Assembly (NCBI GenBank): GCA_960531495.1
Contig: OY482849.1
Location: forward strand, 31,705,518 to 31,769,517
Length of the DNA: 64,000 nucleotides
Source of the DNA: Zeus faber
Lineage: Eukaryota; Chordata; Actinopteri; Zeiformes; Zeidae
Direction of reading: 5' to 3'
How positions within the stretch are numbered: the first letter of the stretch is position 1; each line of letters starts with the position of its first letter. The notes below the pieces were generated by a model that saw nothing but the letters and a program-made list of their open reading frames with translations, made no database searches and was not told the DNA's origin. The position numbers and the translations under genes were made by a program. Positions 16,330-32,721 of the stretch are shown here, piece after piece.

Positions 16330-18574
16330 ATGTCAGATAACACCGTCCAGCCGTCGCACCTCGTTGTTCCCGACTCGAACGTTCTCCCCAAGCCACCTGA
16401 CGCGGCCGGAATGGCAGATCCCAGTGAGCCGGGTTCTGACGGGGCCGGGGCGGGCGTGGCCGACGTCGACGCCTGCAGCTTGGAGATCGAGAGGAAGTAT
16501 GAGATCATCCCTGCCGTCATCTGCTCCATGTGCTGCCTGTTTGGTATCATCTACTGTTTCTTTGGTGAGAACAGCCGCCTCCCCCGCTGACCTCCGGAGC
16601 GCATGACATCTCGCGTGCCAAAATATTACAGTTCCTTCCAGTATCCTATCGAAACACATCATGTGCCCATCATGCAACTCTATATTTACTCATTTGATCA
16701 GTTCGTTCAGGTTGGTTTGTTAGGTTTGGTTTGTTCCTTTCATTGCACTGTTTTAAGTGTGCTGCTCGGTCATGTGAGACACACCTTAACGTGGCAGATC
16801 ATACAATATCAGAATCAGAATCAGAATATGTTAAATAAACCATGAAAAAGGTTCATGAAAAATTATAGGATGAGTGCACTACAATATATTATACCGTATT
16901 ATACTGTAGTCTATAGACGTCTCAATTTGAATGAAGTGTAAACAGCACAGTGATGTGCGGCTGGATAGCTGCTTATTCAAGGTCTTCTCACCACTCTTTC
17001 ACCACAACATGGACCTCCTCCGCTCCCTCCAGGTTACCGCTGTTTCAAGGCCGTCATGTTCCTGTCGGGCCTCATGTTCGGCTCCGTCATCATCTTCCTG
17101 CTGTGCCACAAGGAGCGCGTTTTGGACACGCAGCTCAGCGTGGAGGCCAGCGCCGGCATCGGCCTGGGCATCGGCCTCCTGTGCGGCCTGGTCACCATGC
17201 TGGTGCGGAGCGTGGGCCTCTTCATGACCGGCCTCCTGCTGGGGCTGCTGCTGGCGCTCGCCGCCCTGCTGGTGGCCCACCAGTTCTACACCCCGACCAC
17301 GGTGTGGGTGCCGCTGGGCACGCTGCTGGGCTCGGGGATGCTGTTCGCCGTGCTCACGCTGCAGTGGCAGAAGCTGTTCACCATGCTCTCCACCGCCGTG
17401 TTCGGGGCCGCCATCATGACGGTGTGCGCCGACTACTTTGTGGAGATCCTGGCGTTGGCCTCGCACATCTACGAATGCCTGCGTCTGGTGCCCGGGCCGC
17501 CGCTGTGCTGGTACAGCTGGGTCATCCTGGGGGTGTGGCCCATACTCAGCATCATGGGAGCGCTGGTCCAGTGGAAGTTTACAGATGAAAGCTTCTCTCA
17601 CACGGAGGGTGAGCGAGAAATACTGGCAGTCTGCGTTTTGAATAGTATCGAAATAGCCGGTATGAAACCAATGCGCCATGAGCACCCTGACCACCAGCGC
17701 TACGACTAAACCCCGCGTTGACAGAGGCAGCACTATTATTACGACAGATGTCTTGTTGACCTCCACTGTGTTCTATTTGTTTTATGCCAGCTGACTTTAT
17801 GGCTACTATATCTTTTCACTTACTTACTGCATGACAACTAGCACCCCACATATATCTGTCTATTGAGCACTATTGCTCACCAAGGCCCCCAGGAAGGTCG
17901 GGTCTCAAGGTTTTATTCCTTTAGTTCTGGGGTCGACGAGTCCATGAAAGCACCTTTTGGAATTCGTCCCATAAAGACCATTGACACCAACTGTGATACC
18001 AAAGGTTTATACAAAGAAACTTGACTCGCCGACTCCCTTGAAGTCTTGACTTTTCGGCGAGAGCGGCCCCTAAATCCCCCCCCCCCCCCCCCCTCTGTTT
18101 CCCCCGCCCCCTCTCCTCCTCCTCCTTCGTAGTCATCATCAGCCGCAGACAGAAGCGCGTCCAGCTGATGCGGATCCGGGAGAAGGATGCCAAGAAGCGA
18201 CAGCAGACAGGTGGGCAGGAAGGCACGTACCGCCGCAAACCCACCCCCGTCAAGCGCTATGCTGGGGACCTGCTGGCACCGGTCAGTTTCACCTAGCAGT
18301 GCACTGACTGATTCCACATCACTCCCACTTTCACGCCTGAAGCAACCCCGACCAACCCAGTGCAAACATTTACATTCTCTTCTCTTCTCTTCTTTTTTCC
18401 TATTTTGTGTTTTCCCTCCTCCAGAGCTACCTGCAAAGTCTACGGGACAGACAGACGGGCACAGGCACCTCCCTTAGCAGCGCGGGCACCACCACCCACA
18501 CCACCATCGACTTTGACTACGAGACGGGCTCCACCGTGCCGCTCACGGCCACCACGCCCGTCGTCAGGGTGTGA
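16330..18574 (+). CDS. tmem198: TMEM198, multi-pass membrane protein
   Basis: Four coding exons: 16330-16564, 17033-17608, 18133-18281 and 18425-18574. They join in phase to 369 residues. Transmembrane helices fill residues 58-280; the first reads [18 protein letters not shown], and across the first junction the protein continues [18 protein letters not shown], as in human TMEM198. The cytoplasmic tail has [13 protein letters not shown] and ends [10 protein letters not shown]. The family is reported to scaffold casein kinases that phosphorylate LRP6, promoting Wnt signalling at the plasma membrane and in vesicles. I chose the first in-frame ATG after the acceptor at 16307-16308; ATG at 16411 (residue 28) is an alternative. 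Exon 2 is very GC-rich, which creates long antisense frames that are not genes. Because of fish genome duplication it may be one of two paralogues. Confidence 0.93.
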
Positions 18575-19459
18575 GGGACGCTGAGACCCTCGTCCTCCTC
18601 CTCGCGTGGAGCCGATCGTGACGGGAAGGACAGAAGACACGTTTTACATTTTACAACCACTGAATCTCAGAGAGACAGAGAGGGAGAAGAGGGGTAATAA
18701 CACTAAAGATAGATACTAACAAAGTGGTTTTCTGGGTCTGGTTTTCTTGAATAAATTCAAGCTGTTATTTCCTGAAAACGGGCTTTGAAGAAACAAATCA
18801 TGTGATAACACGCACGTTAGAACAGAGGTTAATGTGATTTACAATGTTTTTTTTGCCACTTTTGTAAAGTGTTATTGTGGACATTTCTCTAGTTATGTGT
18901 GTGTGTATTGTACGTTCCCAGAAGGTATCTGTTATTTTATTATTATTTTTTTTTTAGATGTTGTACAACTAGGAAGGAATTCTGAATTTAATGACATGTA
19001 GACAGAGAGATGGATAAATGGATTGAATTTTTATTAAAAAAGTAAATAATGTAAATTGAAAGAGAGCCTGTATTTTGTAGAGCTCCATGATCGAGCTTTT
19101 AACAATTCATTTTATTTTATCAGCATTTTAATACGGTCAACTCTTTAAACTTTGCAATGTGGATTTGGGATTTTGAATAGGAAAAGCTGTTTTTCTGTTT
19201 TGTTTTTAGACTGTTAGATCAACGTATATCCCTGGAGTATTTGAAACTGTTAATTTATATTATGACCAGGCGGTAAGTCATAATGTAAATATATATATTA
19301 CAATGATGAAAAACAAAACATTTTGCTGTTAAATTGTTAAAAGGTTTTTAATAATTATTAGGTGTTTTATTTCCTTGAATTATCGTTCAAGGACAATATT
19401 CTTTTCTTACACTATTCTGTACAGAATTGTTAATAGAAATTTGAAGACATTTCAAGAGA

Positions 19460-19465
19460 AATAAA
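19460..19465 (+). terminator. Poly-A signal of TMEM198
   Basis: AATAAA about 890 bases after the stop at 18572-18574, at the end of an AT-rich 3' untranslated region. No better signal is seen nearer the stop. Confidence 0.5.
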
Positions 19466-19749
19466 TCTTTTTCGTACAAAAAAGTTTCACTTGTTAGTTT
19501 GTCCCCGTGGGCGACGGAGCATCCCGTCTGGCGTCTCGCAGCAGCCTGCTCTTAAAGCCAAGGCGTCTGCAGGGAGGACTTCCTACTTGGAGTTTGTTGG
19601 GGTTGCCATGGTAATTTCAAGGTTTTTCACTGTCATTCCCAGTGCATGACAATGCATGACCAGCCTGGCAAGACCTGGGCGTGATTTGCATTAAGTGTCA
19701 TAGTGACAATGTTTTATTTATCGAAAACAAAGACTCTATTGTTACCAGA

Positions 19750-19802
19750 TGACATAAGATAACACTTTATTCATCCTGTGGGAAATTCTGAGATTAACAT
19801 AT
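19750..19802. repeat. Degenerate retroelement tail (ATAAGATAACACTTTATT type)
   Basis: The wording ATAAGATAACACTTTATTC followed by TGTGGGAAATTC resembles a tail seen at many loci in fish genomes. A related GATAAGATAAGATAAG tail is at 36727-36745. Assignment to a family is uncertain. Confidence 0.4.
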
Positions 19803-20455
19803 AAAAAAATATCCACAAGTGCTAAAATCTTATAAAAGACATTTGTTTATCGCAGAATCAACAGAATGCAAAGCACGTAAAAGTATGAAATTCAACACAA
19901 AACGATCAAAATTGACTGATTTCCATTGGTAATGGGGGAAAAGTGATTATTATTTAACTACAAAAGACTCAAAAAAAAAAAGTCATAGGAAAAGTCAACA
20001 GCACCAAATTCCCCTCACATCATGGTGGGAGGAGGAAAGAAAATCCAACACATCTGTTACACAGACAAAACAAAACAAAACAAAAAAAACAGAAAGGCTT
20101 CCCTTGATATGTTCCTGAGATCGTTATGAATTTTGCAATTCCACCACAAACACGCCATTGTTGACAAACGCTCTAAGCTTCAAAATATTCGGCCGCTTTG
20201 GAGGCGAAGCACAGATTCCATCCACAGTCCTGCTGGTACCGCTGAATGCTGTGAGCGGCGATGCGCGTGGAATTCACAGCTCAGTCACTGACGGCGGCTC
20301 TCACCGGATTCACGACGCCATCTTTTAATTGCGCAGAAGTTACATTTGTAGAAACGTGTCGCAGAGCTTGGGGTTCCCGCTCTCAACGCGCCCGGTTCCA
20401 AACAGGCCCGGCGCCCCGGCACCCGCTGGTGTCTGCTGCCACCCGACGTCTCGGG

Positions 20456-24508
<4,053 letters not shown>

Positions 24509-24591
24509 TGTCGGCAGGGTCGGCGGCGGCTCACGAGACTCCCTCACGCGAGCGCAGCAGGCTCTGTGTCTGCTCGGCGGAGCCGGGGAGC

Positions 24592-24648
24592 ATTTTAACC
24601 GCTCGGGGGGATGAGTCAGGCCGGGTCGTAGTCACACGCGATGAGTCA
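24592..24648 (-). promoter_or_regulatory. MMP19 promoter: TATA-like box and two AP-1 sites
   Basis: Reading toward the gene, TGACTCA (AP-1/TRE) occurs at 24642-24648 and 24612-24618, then TTAAAAT at 24592-24598 as a TATA-like box, then the ATG at 24508. AP-1 sites just above a TATA box are typical of inducible MMP genes, which suggests control by Fos/Jun. Confidence 0.6.
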
Positions 24649-24659
24649 GGAGTGAGACG

Positions 24660-25557
24660 TTCCAGATGCCGGGGCAGAGCGCCAGCAGCTGTTTGGAGGG
24701 GGTTTCAAAATACACTGATGACGCCTCGGGGGGGGGGAGTGCTTTCAAGACCGGGAACTTGGAAGTTCCAGAGGAGATAATCATAATCATCAATCAACCG
24801 ATCTGACTGGCTGCTGTTAAGTGGACTCTGCTATGGGATGGGGAGGGAGGGCCCCGGGGGGCCGTGGGAGAACGACTTGATGTATTTCGTGTCTAAAAGC
24901 TGCATTTCCATTTCCGAGTTACTCACCATCACAACGACGACGATGGTTGAGGGGGCTTTTTGACTCTTCTTTCGGAAGGAGGGGTCAGTGTGCGGGAGTA
25001 GCCGGTCGTCTCGGGCGGGGAAGACACGCGAGGCGCTATGTCAAAGGGGCCGCTCCTGAGGTTTTATTTGGTTCCAGCACTCGAGGTTGCAGCACGAACG
25101 CAACGAAAAGCGGCGGCGGCAGCACCTGGGCCGACGGGAGGTGCAGCCTCACGTCCGCATCGGAGCTGCCCGCGCTGCAGATTCCTCAACGTGCAAACCA
25201 AGATACCAGTGAATAAGAACGACCGCAGCAAACATCTAGTGCAGTGGTTCCATTTGACAGCCACGTGTTACATTCCACTCTTCTGCCGGATTACTTTCTA
25301 TCACGACTATGAATACACGTGCAAGCTTGTGGATATAGTTATAGTTTTGTAGTTTTATAGTTTCAAGCCCAGTGAAAAATATGTTGTGCACAACAAGGAA
25401 AAGAGTGGTTTGCAAAAACGACATATGAATAAATTAAATAAATGATAAATACCTTGATGAGTAACGAACAAAACAATATGCTCTCTCTCAGATATACTGT
25501 CAAATAAAGGTTAACGTCAAAATATGGAACAAAAAACTGAGTAAAATGTTGATAAGA
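24660..25557. other. Intergenic, GC-rich then AT-rich, no gene recognised
   Basis: A G-run (24730-24739) and a moderately CpG-rich stretch (24830-25200) follow the MMP19 promoter. Open frames here lack homology. Distal MMP19 regulatory DNA is possible but not shown. Confidence 0.4.
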
Positions 25558-25641
25558 CAGAAGTAAATAGGAAAACATATAATACATACACAAACATATA
25601 ATAAACACCGGTGTTTATTATATGTTTTCCTATTAACTTCT
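25558..25641. repeat. Fold-back repeat with spacerless centre
   Basis: The centre (25592-25609 against 25610-25627) is a perfect 18-base-arm palindrome around ACACCGGTGT. Beyond it the right flank, reversed, reads AACTTCTGG-side sequence that matches the left flank (CAGAAGTAAATAGGAAAACA) once a 19-base tandem copy on the left (words CATACACAAACATATAATA) is skipped. The full arms are thus about 33 bases, one bearing a slip duplication. Confidence 0.85.
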
Positions 25642-25889
25642 GGCCGCCACCTTCATAATAAATGAATAAAAAAACAAGAAACTTATATACATTCTATAAA
25701 TATATCATTTGCAAATACACACATAAAGTCATTTCCTCTCAATAGTATTATTTCTAGAAGCAAAAGGGAAGAAACGCATGACATCCTCACCACAAATCCG
25801 GGCATTTTTGAATCAGAGGATGATGCACAAAAACATCTATAAACCCACCAAATAAAAGGGAACCAAGAAGCATATGAAGGATATGAAGT

Positions 25890-25891
25890 CA

Positions 25892-25957
<66 letters not shown>
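25890..25957. repeat. (GT)n microsatellite
   Basis: About 33 GT units with one TTTG interruption at the left end. Confidence 0.95.
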
Positions 25958-25958
<1 letters not shown>

Positions 25959-26014
25959 TTGTGATGCAGCGAGTTCCCGGTTATTCTGGTTGTAGTTGTG
26001 GAGGTGCCCATGTG

Positions 26015-26197
26015 CCTGCTCCTGCTCCTCCTGCTGCTGCTGCTCCTCCTGCTGCTGCTGCTCCTTCTGCTGCTCCTCCTGCTCCGCCTGCTCCTCCTGC
26101 TGCTGCTGCTGCTGCTGCTCCTGCTGCTGCTGCTGCTGCTCCTGCTGCTCCTCCTCCTGCTGCTCCTCCTCCTGCTGCTGCTGCTGCTGCTGCTGTT
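26015..26197. repeat. CTG/CTC triplet repeat
   Basis: About 60 triplets of mixed CTG and CTC with no other bases except a few TTC and CGC changes. On the minus strand these are CAG/GAG. Frames of poly-Leu, poly-Ser or poly-Ala arise from it but there is no sign of a gene. Confidence 0.95.
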
Positions 26198-26250
26198 CTG
26201 TGTTTTTTTTCTTTCTACGGAAAACCTCATGTAAAGTTGGACACGTTCAT
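26191..26250 (-). repeat. Inverted repeat arm A, next to CAG triplets
   Basis: Read on the minus strand it begins ATGAACGTGTCCAACTTTAC and runs through TAGAAAGAAAAA to the CAG triplets. It matches plus-strand 27613-27671 at roughly 85-90 percent by eye. Confidence 0.8.
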
Positions 26251-26260
26251 ATTACCGTAT

Positions 26261-27387
26261 GAGGTCTGAAAGTAAACGGAAAGTAAAAACAGCGCCTCAA
26301 ATAGAACCAAGTGCTTTTGACTCAGACCGGCTCCATCGGTGGAGGTTTGTTCCTTTCATTGACCTGCGTTCTGTCATGTTTCGATGATGACGACGATGAG
26401 GACGACGATGATGATGATGATGATGATGATGATGCTAAGACAATGACATATCAAAGACTCTTTTGCGTTGTCTTCTCTCTTCTGCTTTTCCGAGCGCTTC
26501 CCCTGACTCCCTCCCGCCTCCCACTGGTTTCCCGCCAACCGGGAAGGACGGTCATTGGCAGTTCCTGCTCCGGGAACGTGAATCAGTGAGAGTATCCTGT
26601 GTCCGGCACCGTCCCTTTAACGACGTGATGAACGAAAGCGTGAGCAACCAAGCCACTCCATATTTACTGAACAAATGAATAAGAGAAACCGCAGTGATGA
26701 GCAATTAGCGGTGGAGGACGTCAGCGCTGACACCGCGGTGGTTTGTGGGAATCCAGCAAAGCAGGAACATGCTTGTTGTAATATAAATCACATGATGGCA
26801 TGCCCCGGGGTCGACCGAACGTCAGTCGACCAGAAGGGTCTGCTCGACCGCGTTTTCCGTCGGTCGGTGAGAAAAAAAACCTCACTTGGGAGCCGCGCCA
26901 AAATGAACCATAAAACCTTGACGGCTGGACCAGTGTACGAGACTTTTAATTTGAAACAAATCTAGACCAACGAAAACGTTCCCCGCCGGACGGGGGTGGC
27001 GCAGCGAGTAACCGAGTGCGCGGCCCCGGGAAGTGCTGGCCCCCAACGAGGGGACGCCGTCACCGGGAAAACCCAGATTTTCCGTGCGCCACATTTCAGT
27101 GTAAATTATGTCAATATGTATATTAAATGCATACAATAATAAAATAGTAATAGGGCCTAATAAGTTTAACTGATGTAATGTTTAACCGGGTTAATTAACA
27201 GGCGGTTAACTCCTTTCACGCATCACTTGTAAATGAAATGCATATTTTAAAGGCTGGTTATTAGGTTTTGTATTCATTGGTAATGAAGCACAGTGTTAAC
27301 AGTGTTAGTTATAACATTCTGGATCTCGAACCATGATCTGATGGCCCAAAAACACATTTAAATGATTCAATTAATATCATAAACGGG
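26261..27387. other. Interval between the two inverted arms; no gene recognised
   Basis: Holds a GAT run (26381-26436) and an open frame at 26675-26965 of 96 codons without homology that I recognise. Its position between inverted arms suggests the body of a decayed element, but no transposase signature is visible. Confidence 0.35.
26381..26436. repeat. (GAT/GAC)n triplet repeat
   Basis: About 18 triplets of GAT, GAC and GAG, giving poly-Asp in one frame. Confidence 0.9.
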
Positions 27388-27463
27388 AGACGATTAGTCG
27401 ACTAATGGCTAGAACTGACGACTATTAGTCGACTAGGAAAATCTTAAGTCGGGGGCAGCCCTG
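27388..27463 (-). mobile_element. hAT-like transposon terminus (single end)
   Basis: On the minus strand the end reads CAGGGCTGCCCCCGACTTAA, then AGATTTTCCTAGTCGACTA. Ends starting CAGGG are usual for hAT elements, and the subterminal TAGTCGACTAAT word is repeated in both orientations. No matching left end with an 8-base target duplication was found nearby. Confidence 0.4.
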
Positions 27464-27612
27464 GTATGCACGTCAATGAAAGGAACAAGCCTCTACGGAT
27501 GGAGTTGCTCTGATTTGAGTAAAGTACTTTGTTTTAATTGATGCAATGTTTCTACTTTCCATTCAAAATTGAAAGGGTTGATGTGATGTCACGTTCAGGC
27601 CACAGACCCTCA

Positions 27613-27671
27613 TGTGAACGTGTCCAACTTCACATGAAGTTTTTCGGTAGAAAGAAAAAGCAGAGAACAGG
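27613..27671 (+). repeat. Inverted repeat arm B, next to CAG triplets
   Basis: Partner of 26191-26250. It reads GTGAACGTGTCCAACTTCAC, continues through GTAGAAAGAAAAAG, and is followed by (GCA)n at 27673-27682, just as arm A abuts its triplet run. Confidence 0.8.
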
Positions 27672-28754
27672 AGCAGCAGCAGCTACGGCAAATGACGTGG
27701 ATCCTGCTGGAGTCGTTCAGTGTGGAATGCAGATCCTGCCTGGAGTCATGGAAGGTCAGTGACCCAGACACCTTGAGTCCTTCTGCCTGCGTTCCAGGAC
27801 CAACAGGCCGCATGCACAATATTACCAGACAAGTGGGAGAATTTAAGACATTTTATTTCACCAAATTTGATATAGTTTTCCTCTGGTGGTGACATTTCGT
27901 GACTTGCAGTTTTCCTGAATAAAAACAAAATCAGCTTATAGACGTTTTGCTACTGGTCTTGGTTGGATTTGGTTTCCAGGTCAGGACAAAACTTCTTCAT
28001 GTTAAACCAGAAAAGGAGTGCACACGTTTCTGATGATATTTTAAAGCAAAAAAATAAAATAAAAAATATATATATCAATATTTACTAAATCATACATGGT
28101 AAACATTAAGAGTTATTGTAGCATTGTTAAATGAAGGAAAAGTGACCACTGAAGGTTTAAAAGATGATGAGTAGCATCCATCTCAAGCCATGAATCTGAC
28201 TTAACAAATAAATAAATCCAGCCCTTGTCGAAATGTCGCATTTGGAAGTTGCATCATTTTGTCAGAATTACATCGTATTCCAATAATGTCAAGGCTTAAG
28301 AAAAGACAAAGGCAGTAATATATTATATATATAGCCAAATATAACCTGAAAAAATATATATATTGCGATATCACATTTATATGAAAACGATTGATTACAG
28401 ACAAAAGTTAATAGCTAGTATTACACATGAGGTATCAGATGGTCATATTAAAACGTGAGCTGATTCTGATGATTTGTAGTGATGTTTTGTTCTGTGCATA
28501 TCAAAGTGTAAGTACATTAGCAATAGAGTGGGAATCTCTTGGTTTGAGAGTGAGAAAGCACATTAATATCCGTCCTTGTTTCACACCAATTAAACCCGAG
28601 CAGCACGAGCGACCACAAAAGGAGACCGCGAGGAATAAAAGTCTGACTTCATTTACCGAAATGTGAGTGTTTTTGTTTGTTTTTTTTCTTCGTTTTTTTT
28701 AAGCCCAACGGAGTTCGACAGGGTTCCGATCAGCCGCGGCGTCCGTTCCTGGTC
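27672..28754. other. Between repeats and the SUOX stop codon
   Basis: AT-rich DNA that should include the SUOX 3' untranslated region at its right side. I see no clear single AATAAA on the minus strand close to the stop, and no gene. Confidence 0.4.
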
Positions 28755-31700
28755 TTACTCCTCTCTGATGGTCACCTTCACTCGGTGCCAGGCGTTGCTC
28801 AGCACTCCCCTCAGGTTCCAGATTGGGGGAACGGAGTCCGGCTGCATGTTGTAGCTGTCGTCCACGGCCTTGCAGACGATTTCCAGCTCCTGGGCGTCGG
28901 GCGGGAGGGCGGACGTCAGCTCCCACAGCTTCCAGGCCCAGGCCCGGCCCGGCGGAGGGGGCGGCGCCGGGGCCTGGTCACGCTCGTCGCTCTGAAGCTC
29001 AGCCACCTGCCACGTCTTCCCCCCGTCCAGAGACACGTCCACGCGCACCACCTCCCGCCCGCCGCCGCTCCAGGCGTAGCCCTTCACCGTCACCTCCTCG
29101 GCGCTGCGGTCCAGCTCGGCGCCCTCCGCCGGCTGCGTGATGGCCGACTGGACGGGCAGCTCCTGGATGGCCGGGGCCGACTTGAAGTCCACCGTGTCCC
29201 AGTCGGTGCCGGGGGAGAAGCCCTTGTAGTCGTTCTGCTGCCAGTGGCTGCCGCTCTCCTCGGCGCTGACCACGATCTTGCCGAGCCACTTGACGTTGCG
29301 TGCGCCCACCGTGCCCGGCACCACCACCCGCACAGGGAAGCCGTGGTCGGGCGGCAGATCCTCGCCGTTCATCTCGTACGCCAGCAGCACGTCGCCCTCC
29401 TCGCTCACGGCCTTGTTGAGGGGGATGGACGCCCCGTACGTGGTTCCCGTCACATCTTTGTCCAGCCCTTCGAACTGGACGTGCCGCGCCCACCGGGCCA
29501 CGTCTGGCGCGTAGCCCGCCGCCAGGAGGACGTCCCTCAGCCGGGCGCCGCTCCACGTGGCGTTGCTGATGGCGGCGATGCCCCAGTTCAGCCCCTTCAC
29601 CTGCTTCACCTGGTTCATCTCGGAGCGACGGTTCCCGGCGCACTGCAGCGTGGCGGTGACCGTATGTTTGGGGAATTTGGTCTTCAGCTCGTCCAGAGAC
29701 AGGGTGAGCGCTCCGCGAGGAAGCCCCTCCACGTGGAGGCGATACGACGCCGGGTCCAAGCGCGGAACCGGCAAGTGGTTCCTCTTGAAGAAAATGGCCG
29801 AGGGAGTTATGTAGTTGTCGTTGAGGAGTTGGAGCGGGGGCTCGGCGTTGAAGGGCTTTAGGCTGTTGACGCGCAGGCCCGGGTGGCGCTCGGGGTCCGA
29901 GGAGTACGGGTCCGAGGTTTTCACAGTCTGCTGCCGCTGCCGGTCCGCTGCGCTGAGCTCACCGACCTTTGACCCCAGACAAGAGAAGCACTGGGTCAAA
30001 CACATCAGCGTCGAAGGCGAACTTCCAAAAACCACCCGGAACCATCAAGATGACAAGGCTGTTTAGGTGTAGCAACCGTTCACCGAGGCAAATTCTTTAT
30101 TTTGTGGTTTGTGAGGTTGAATTGGTTGGTATTCACAAAAATAAAATCTAGTATTTTTAAACAATTAAATATCATTAAAATACGGCTAGAAATACATTTC
30201 CATTATTTTGCCACAATATAATAATCGAATATTATTTTGGTATGTATTTAAATTCATTAAATATATCATTAAAAATATCCATCTGAAATGAATGAAATAA
30301 TAAATTAATTTAAAGCAGATGCGGGCAGGATTAATGAATTATTATAACTATATCATATAAGTTACAATAGTATATAAGTTTTAGTTTTTTCGTTTATTTA
30401 ATAACTGTATTGGCAATTCACATGGCACATTTGCAAAGCAAATGCAAACAAGCAATGTAATTATGCGCATAGCACGCAATTATCTGGCAGCAAAAAACAG
30501 ATCAATAAATAACCACTAAAGTCATATGAAAAGGTTCCATGGATTCAAAATGCAACAGTTTTGGAAAGCGAGGCCACCTTGTACTCTGAGAGGATGTCCA
30601 ACACGTGGTTCTGGCTGTGCACAGCGTACAGGGCCCAGAAGGGCTCCAGCGCTCCGCCGGCCGCCAGCAGGATCTTGTCTCCTCCAGGATGCATGGACAC
30701 AAAGTCTGTGATGTCATAGACGCTGCCCTTGTAAGTGACCCACACCCTGTCCTCCAGGGAGCGGTGCCTGGTGACCTCCTCCTGCGTGAAGATCCGCACG
30801 GACGAGTCCTGGGCGATCGTCTGCACCGTCGTGGTGGCCGCCCGCTCCGCCTGAGAAAATTAGGAAAAAAAAAAAAAAAAAAAGGATGTATATATTAATG
30901 GTGACAACAAAAAGGAATGAGGCGTAGCTCGCGGAGGCAGTTCTGTCGGACCACTCGACAAAATCAAACCAAAGCGTGTTCCCGTTAAGACACTTTGCAA
31001 AGCAGATACCTTCACGTCAGCTATGAAGCCGAGAAGCGGCCATTTTGGAACCATTCTGAGCTTTCCTGTTCACTGTAATTATAAGCAGCGGTTCGCATCC
31101 AGACTTCAGATCACACCGAAAACGCGTCAAACTGCGAAAATGTGATTCCGTTCCATCTTTATGTGGATCCTCAGAATCTGCCTTTTATGGAACTGAAGGC
31201 ACTAATGTTAGTTTTCAGTTGTTTTCTATTTGAGGACATGAGGCCGGCATCCATTTTTTCCAGTGGAATAATTTTGTTAAAATAAAGTTTCCAGCGGGTG
31301 CTTTAAATGAAATGTTAATGGTGCCAATTCAATGTATAACAGTAAATACATAAATGAAAAAGAATAACATTCCTTGATGTTTAATGTGTTGACCTCATGA
31401 TGTTTAATACAGTTGTGTATAATTATGCAAAGTAGTGATCGTGTTTGAATGATGTTGGAACTGTATTGATCCTTTTTTTTTTATTATAAAAGCAATCAAA
31501 TAACAAAACCTCTGCTCTTCTTTGTTCTTCACTGTTTGAATGATCTTCCACTGTGCTTTTTGAAATAGTTGTTGTATAACATCCAAATAATCTACATTTT
31601 CGTGGAACGCAAGAACTTCACGGAATAATTCCATCTAATAATTCCATGATTTATAAATACATGTACTTTGCTGGTTTACGGTGAATAAATAAAATTGTCG

Positions 31701-32669
31701 ATGACATCAAAATAAGAATAGGAGAGAAATTAAATGCAGTATCCGATCAATAAGCTGAATCTGGCTGGTTAGTTACTTCAAACAAGAAACGTTGGGGAAA
31801 AATAAAAAACAAATGATCTTGTATGGGGTCCCTGTCATTTTTTTTTAAAAGAACGTTGTAACCAAACCTTTTTAAACCAACCTTATTTACAACATACCCA
31901 AACAAAAAACGAGGAACTACATCTGCCACTGAGGTCTGCCATGATGTCACCGTGCACCGTGCCACTTGGATGAAGGCAGTAAGGTTATGAGTCACGGAGT
32001 TATTTTTCACTCATAAACCATGTTGTTCCATCCAGAGCTGGAGTTGGTCCTCGAGCGCTGTGCTGAGGCTGCCCACAGCTCCCAAATAGTATTATAGGAT
32101 GCGTGGAATGCAGAGGACCAATGTCCCCACGGAGATCAATAAAGTCATTATTCTTTTTCTATTAAGTTTTATCTATCAAGAAAAATACCCAGCCTGGCCA
32201 TATTCCTGTCTAGGAGTTTTAATGTTGATATTATCAAATGACTCTTCGGGACTTTTGTTTGTTCATGCATTCAAAAGGTCAACGAAGAAGATCGTTTCTA
32301 ACAAAAATGGACAATTCGTCCACCTGCTCTTTCCAGTTGAAGTTAAATCTGTTTGGATCCTGTGATTTATAGTAAGTCGTTACTGGCTTTTGTAGATGTA
32401 CTATGTATTCTGTATTACAACATATTTCCGTTTGGTCGTGGCTTGCTCCTGTTCAAACACAGGAGTACAGTACAAGTTTTTAGTTTCTATTTACAGTGTG
32501 ATAAGAGTGTTTCACTATTGTAGACACTCCACAAAACTAAACAAGGGAGTGCACATCTGCACCCAAGTTGAATATCATGATTGTTCCCTGTTCTCCTTTT
32601 AAGAAAAGAAATATATATATTTTTTTATTTTCTTTTTTTCTCAAAAGTATTCTATCAACATGGGAAAAA

Positions 32670-32721
<52 letters not shown>

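Noticed and set aside
16999..17766. 255-codon minus-strand open frame
   Set aside because: Antisense to GC-rich TMEM198 exon 2; composition is low-complexity Gln/His/Arg and it has no homology.
26015..26230. Poly-Leu, poly-Cys, poly-Ala and poly-Ser frames
   Set aside because: Every frame through a triplet repeat is open; no start, splice or homology supports a protein.
26985..27060. tRNA- or SINE-like words (GGTGGCGCAGCGAGTAA)
   Set aside because: Only a loose A-box-like stretch; no B box, cloverleaf or poly-A tail could be built.
28677..29861. 394-codon plus-strand open frame
   Set aside because: It is the antisense shadow of SUOX exon 4, whose high GC content removes stops; the minus strand carries the conserved protein.
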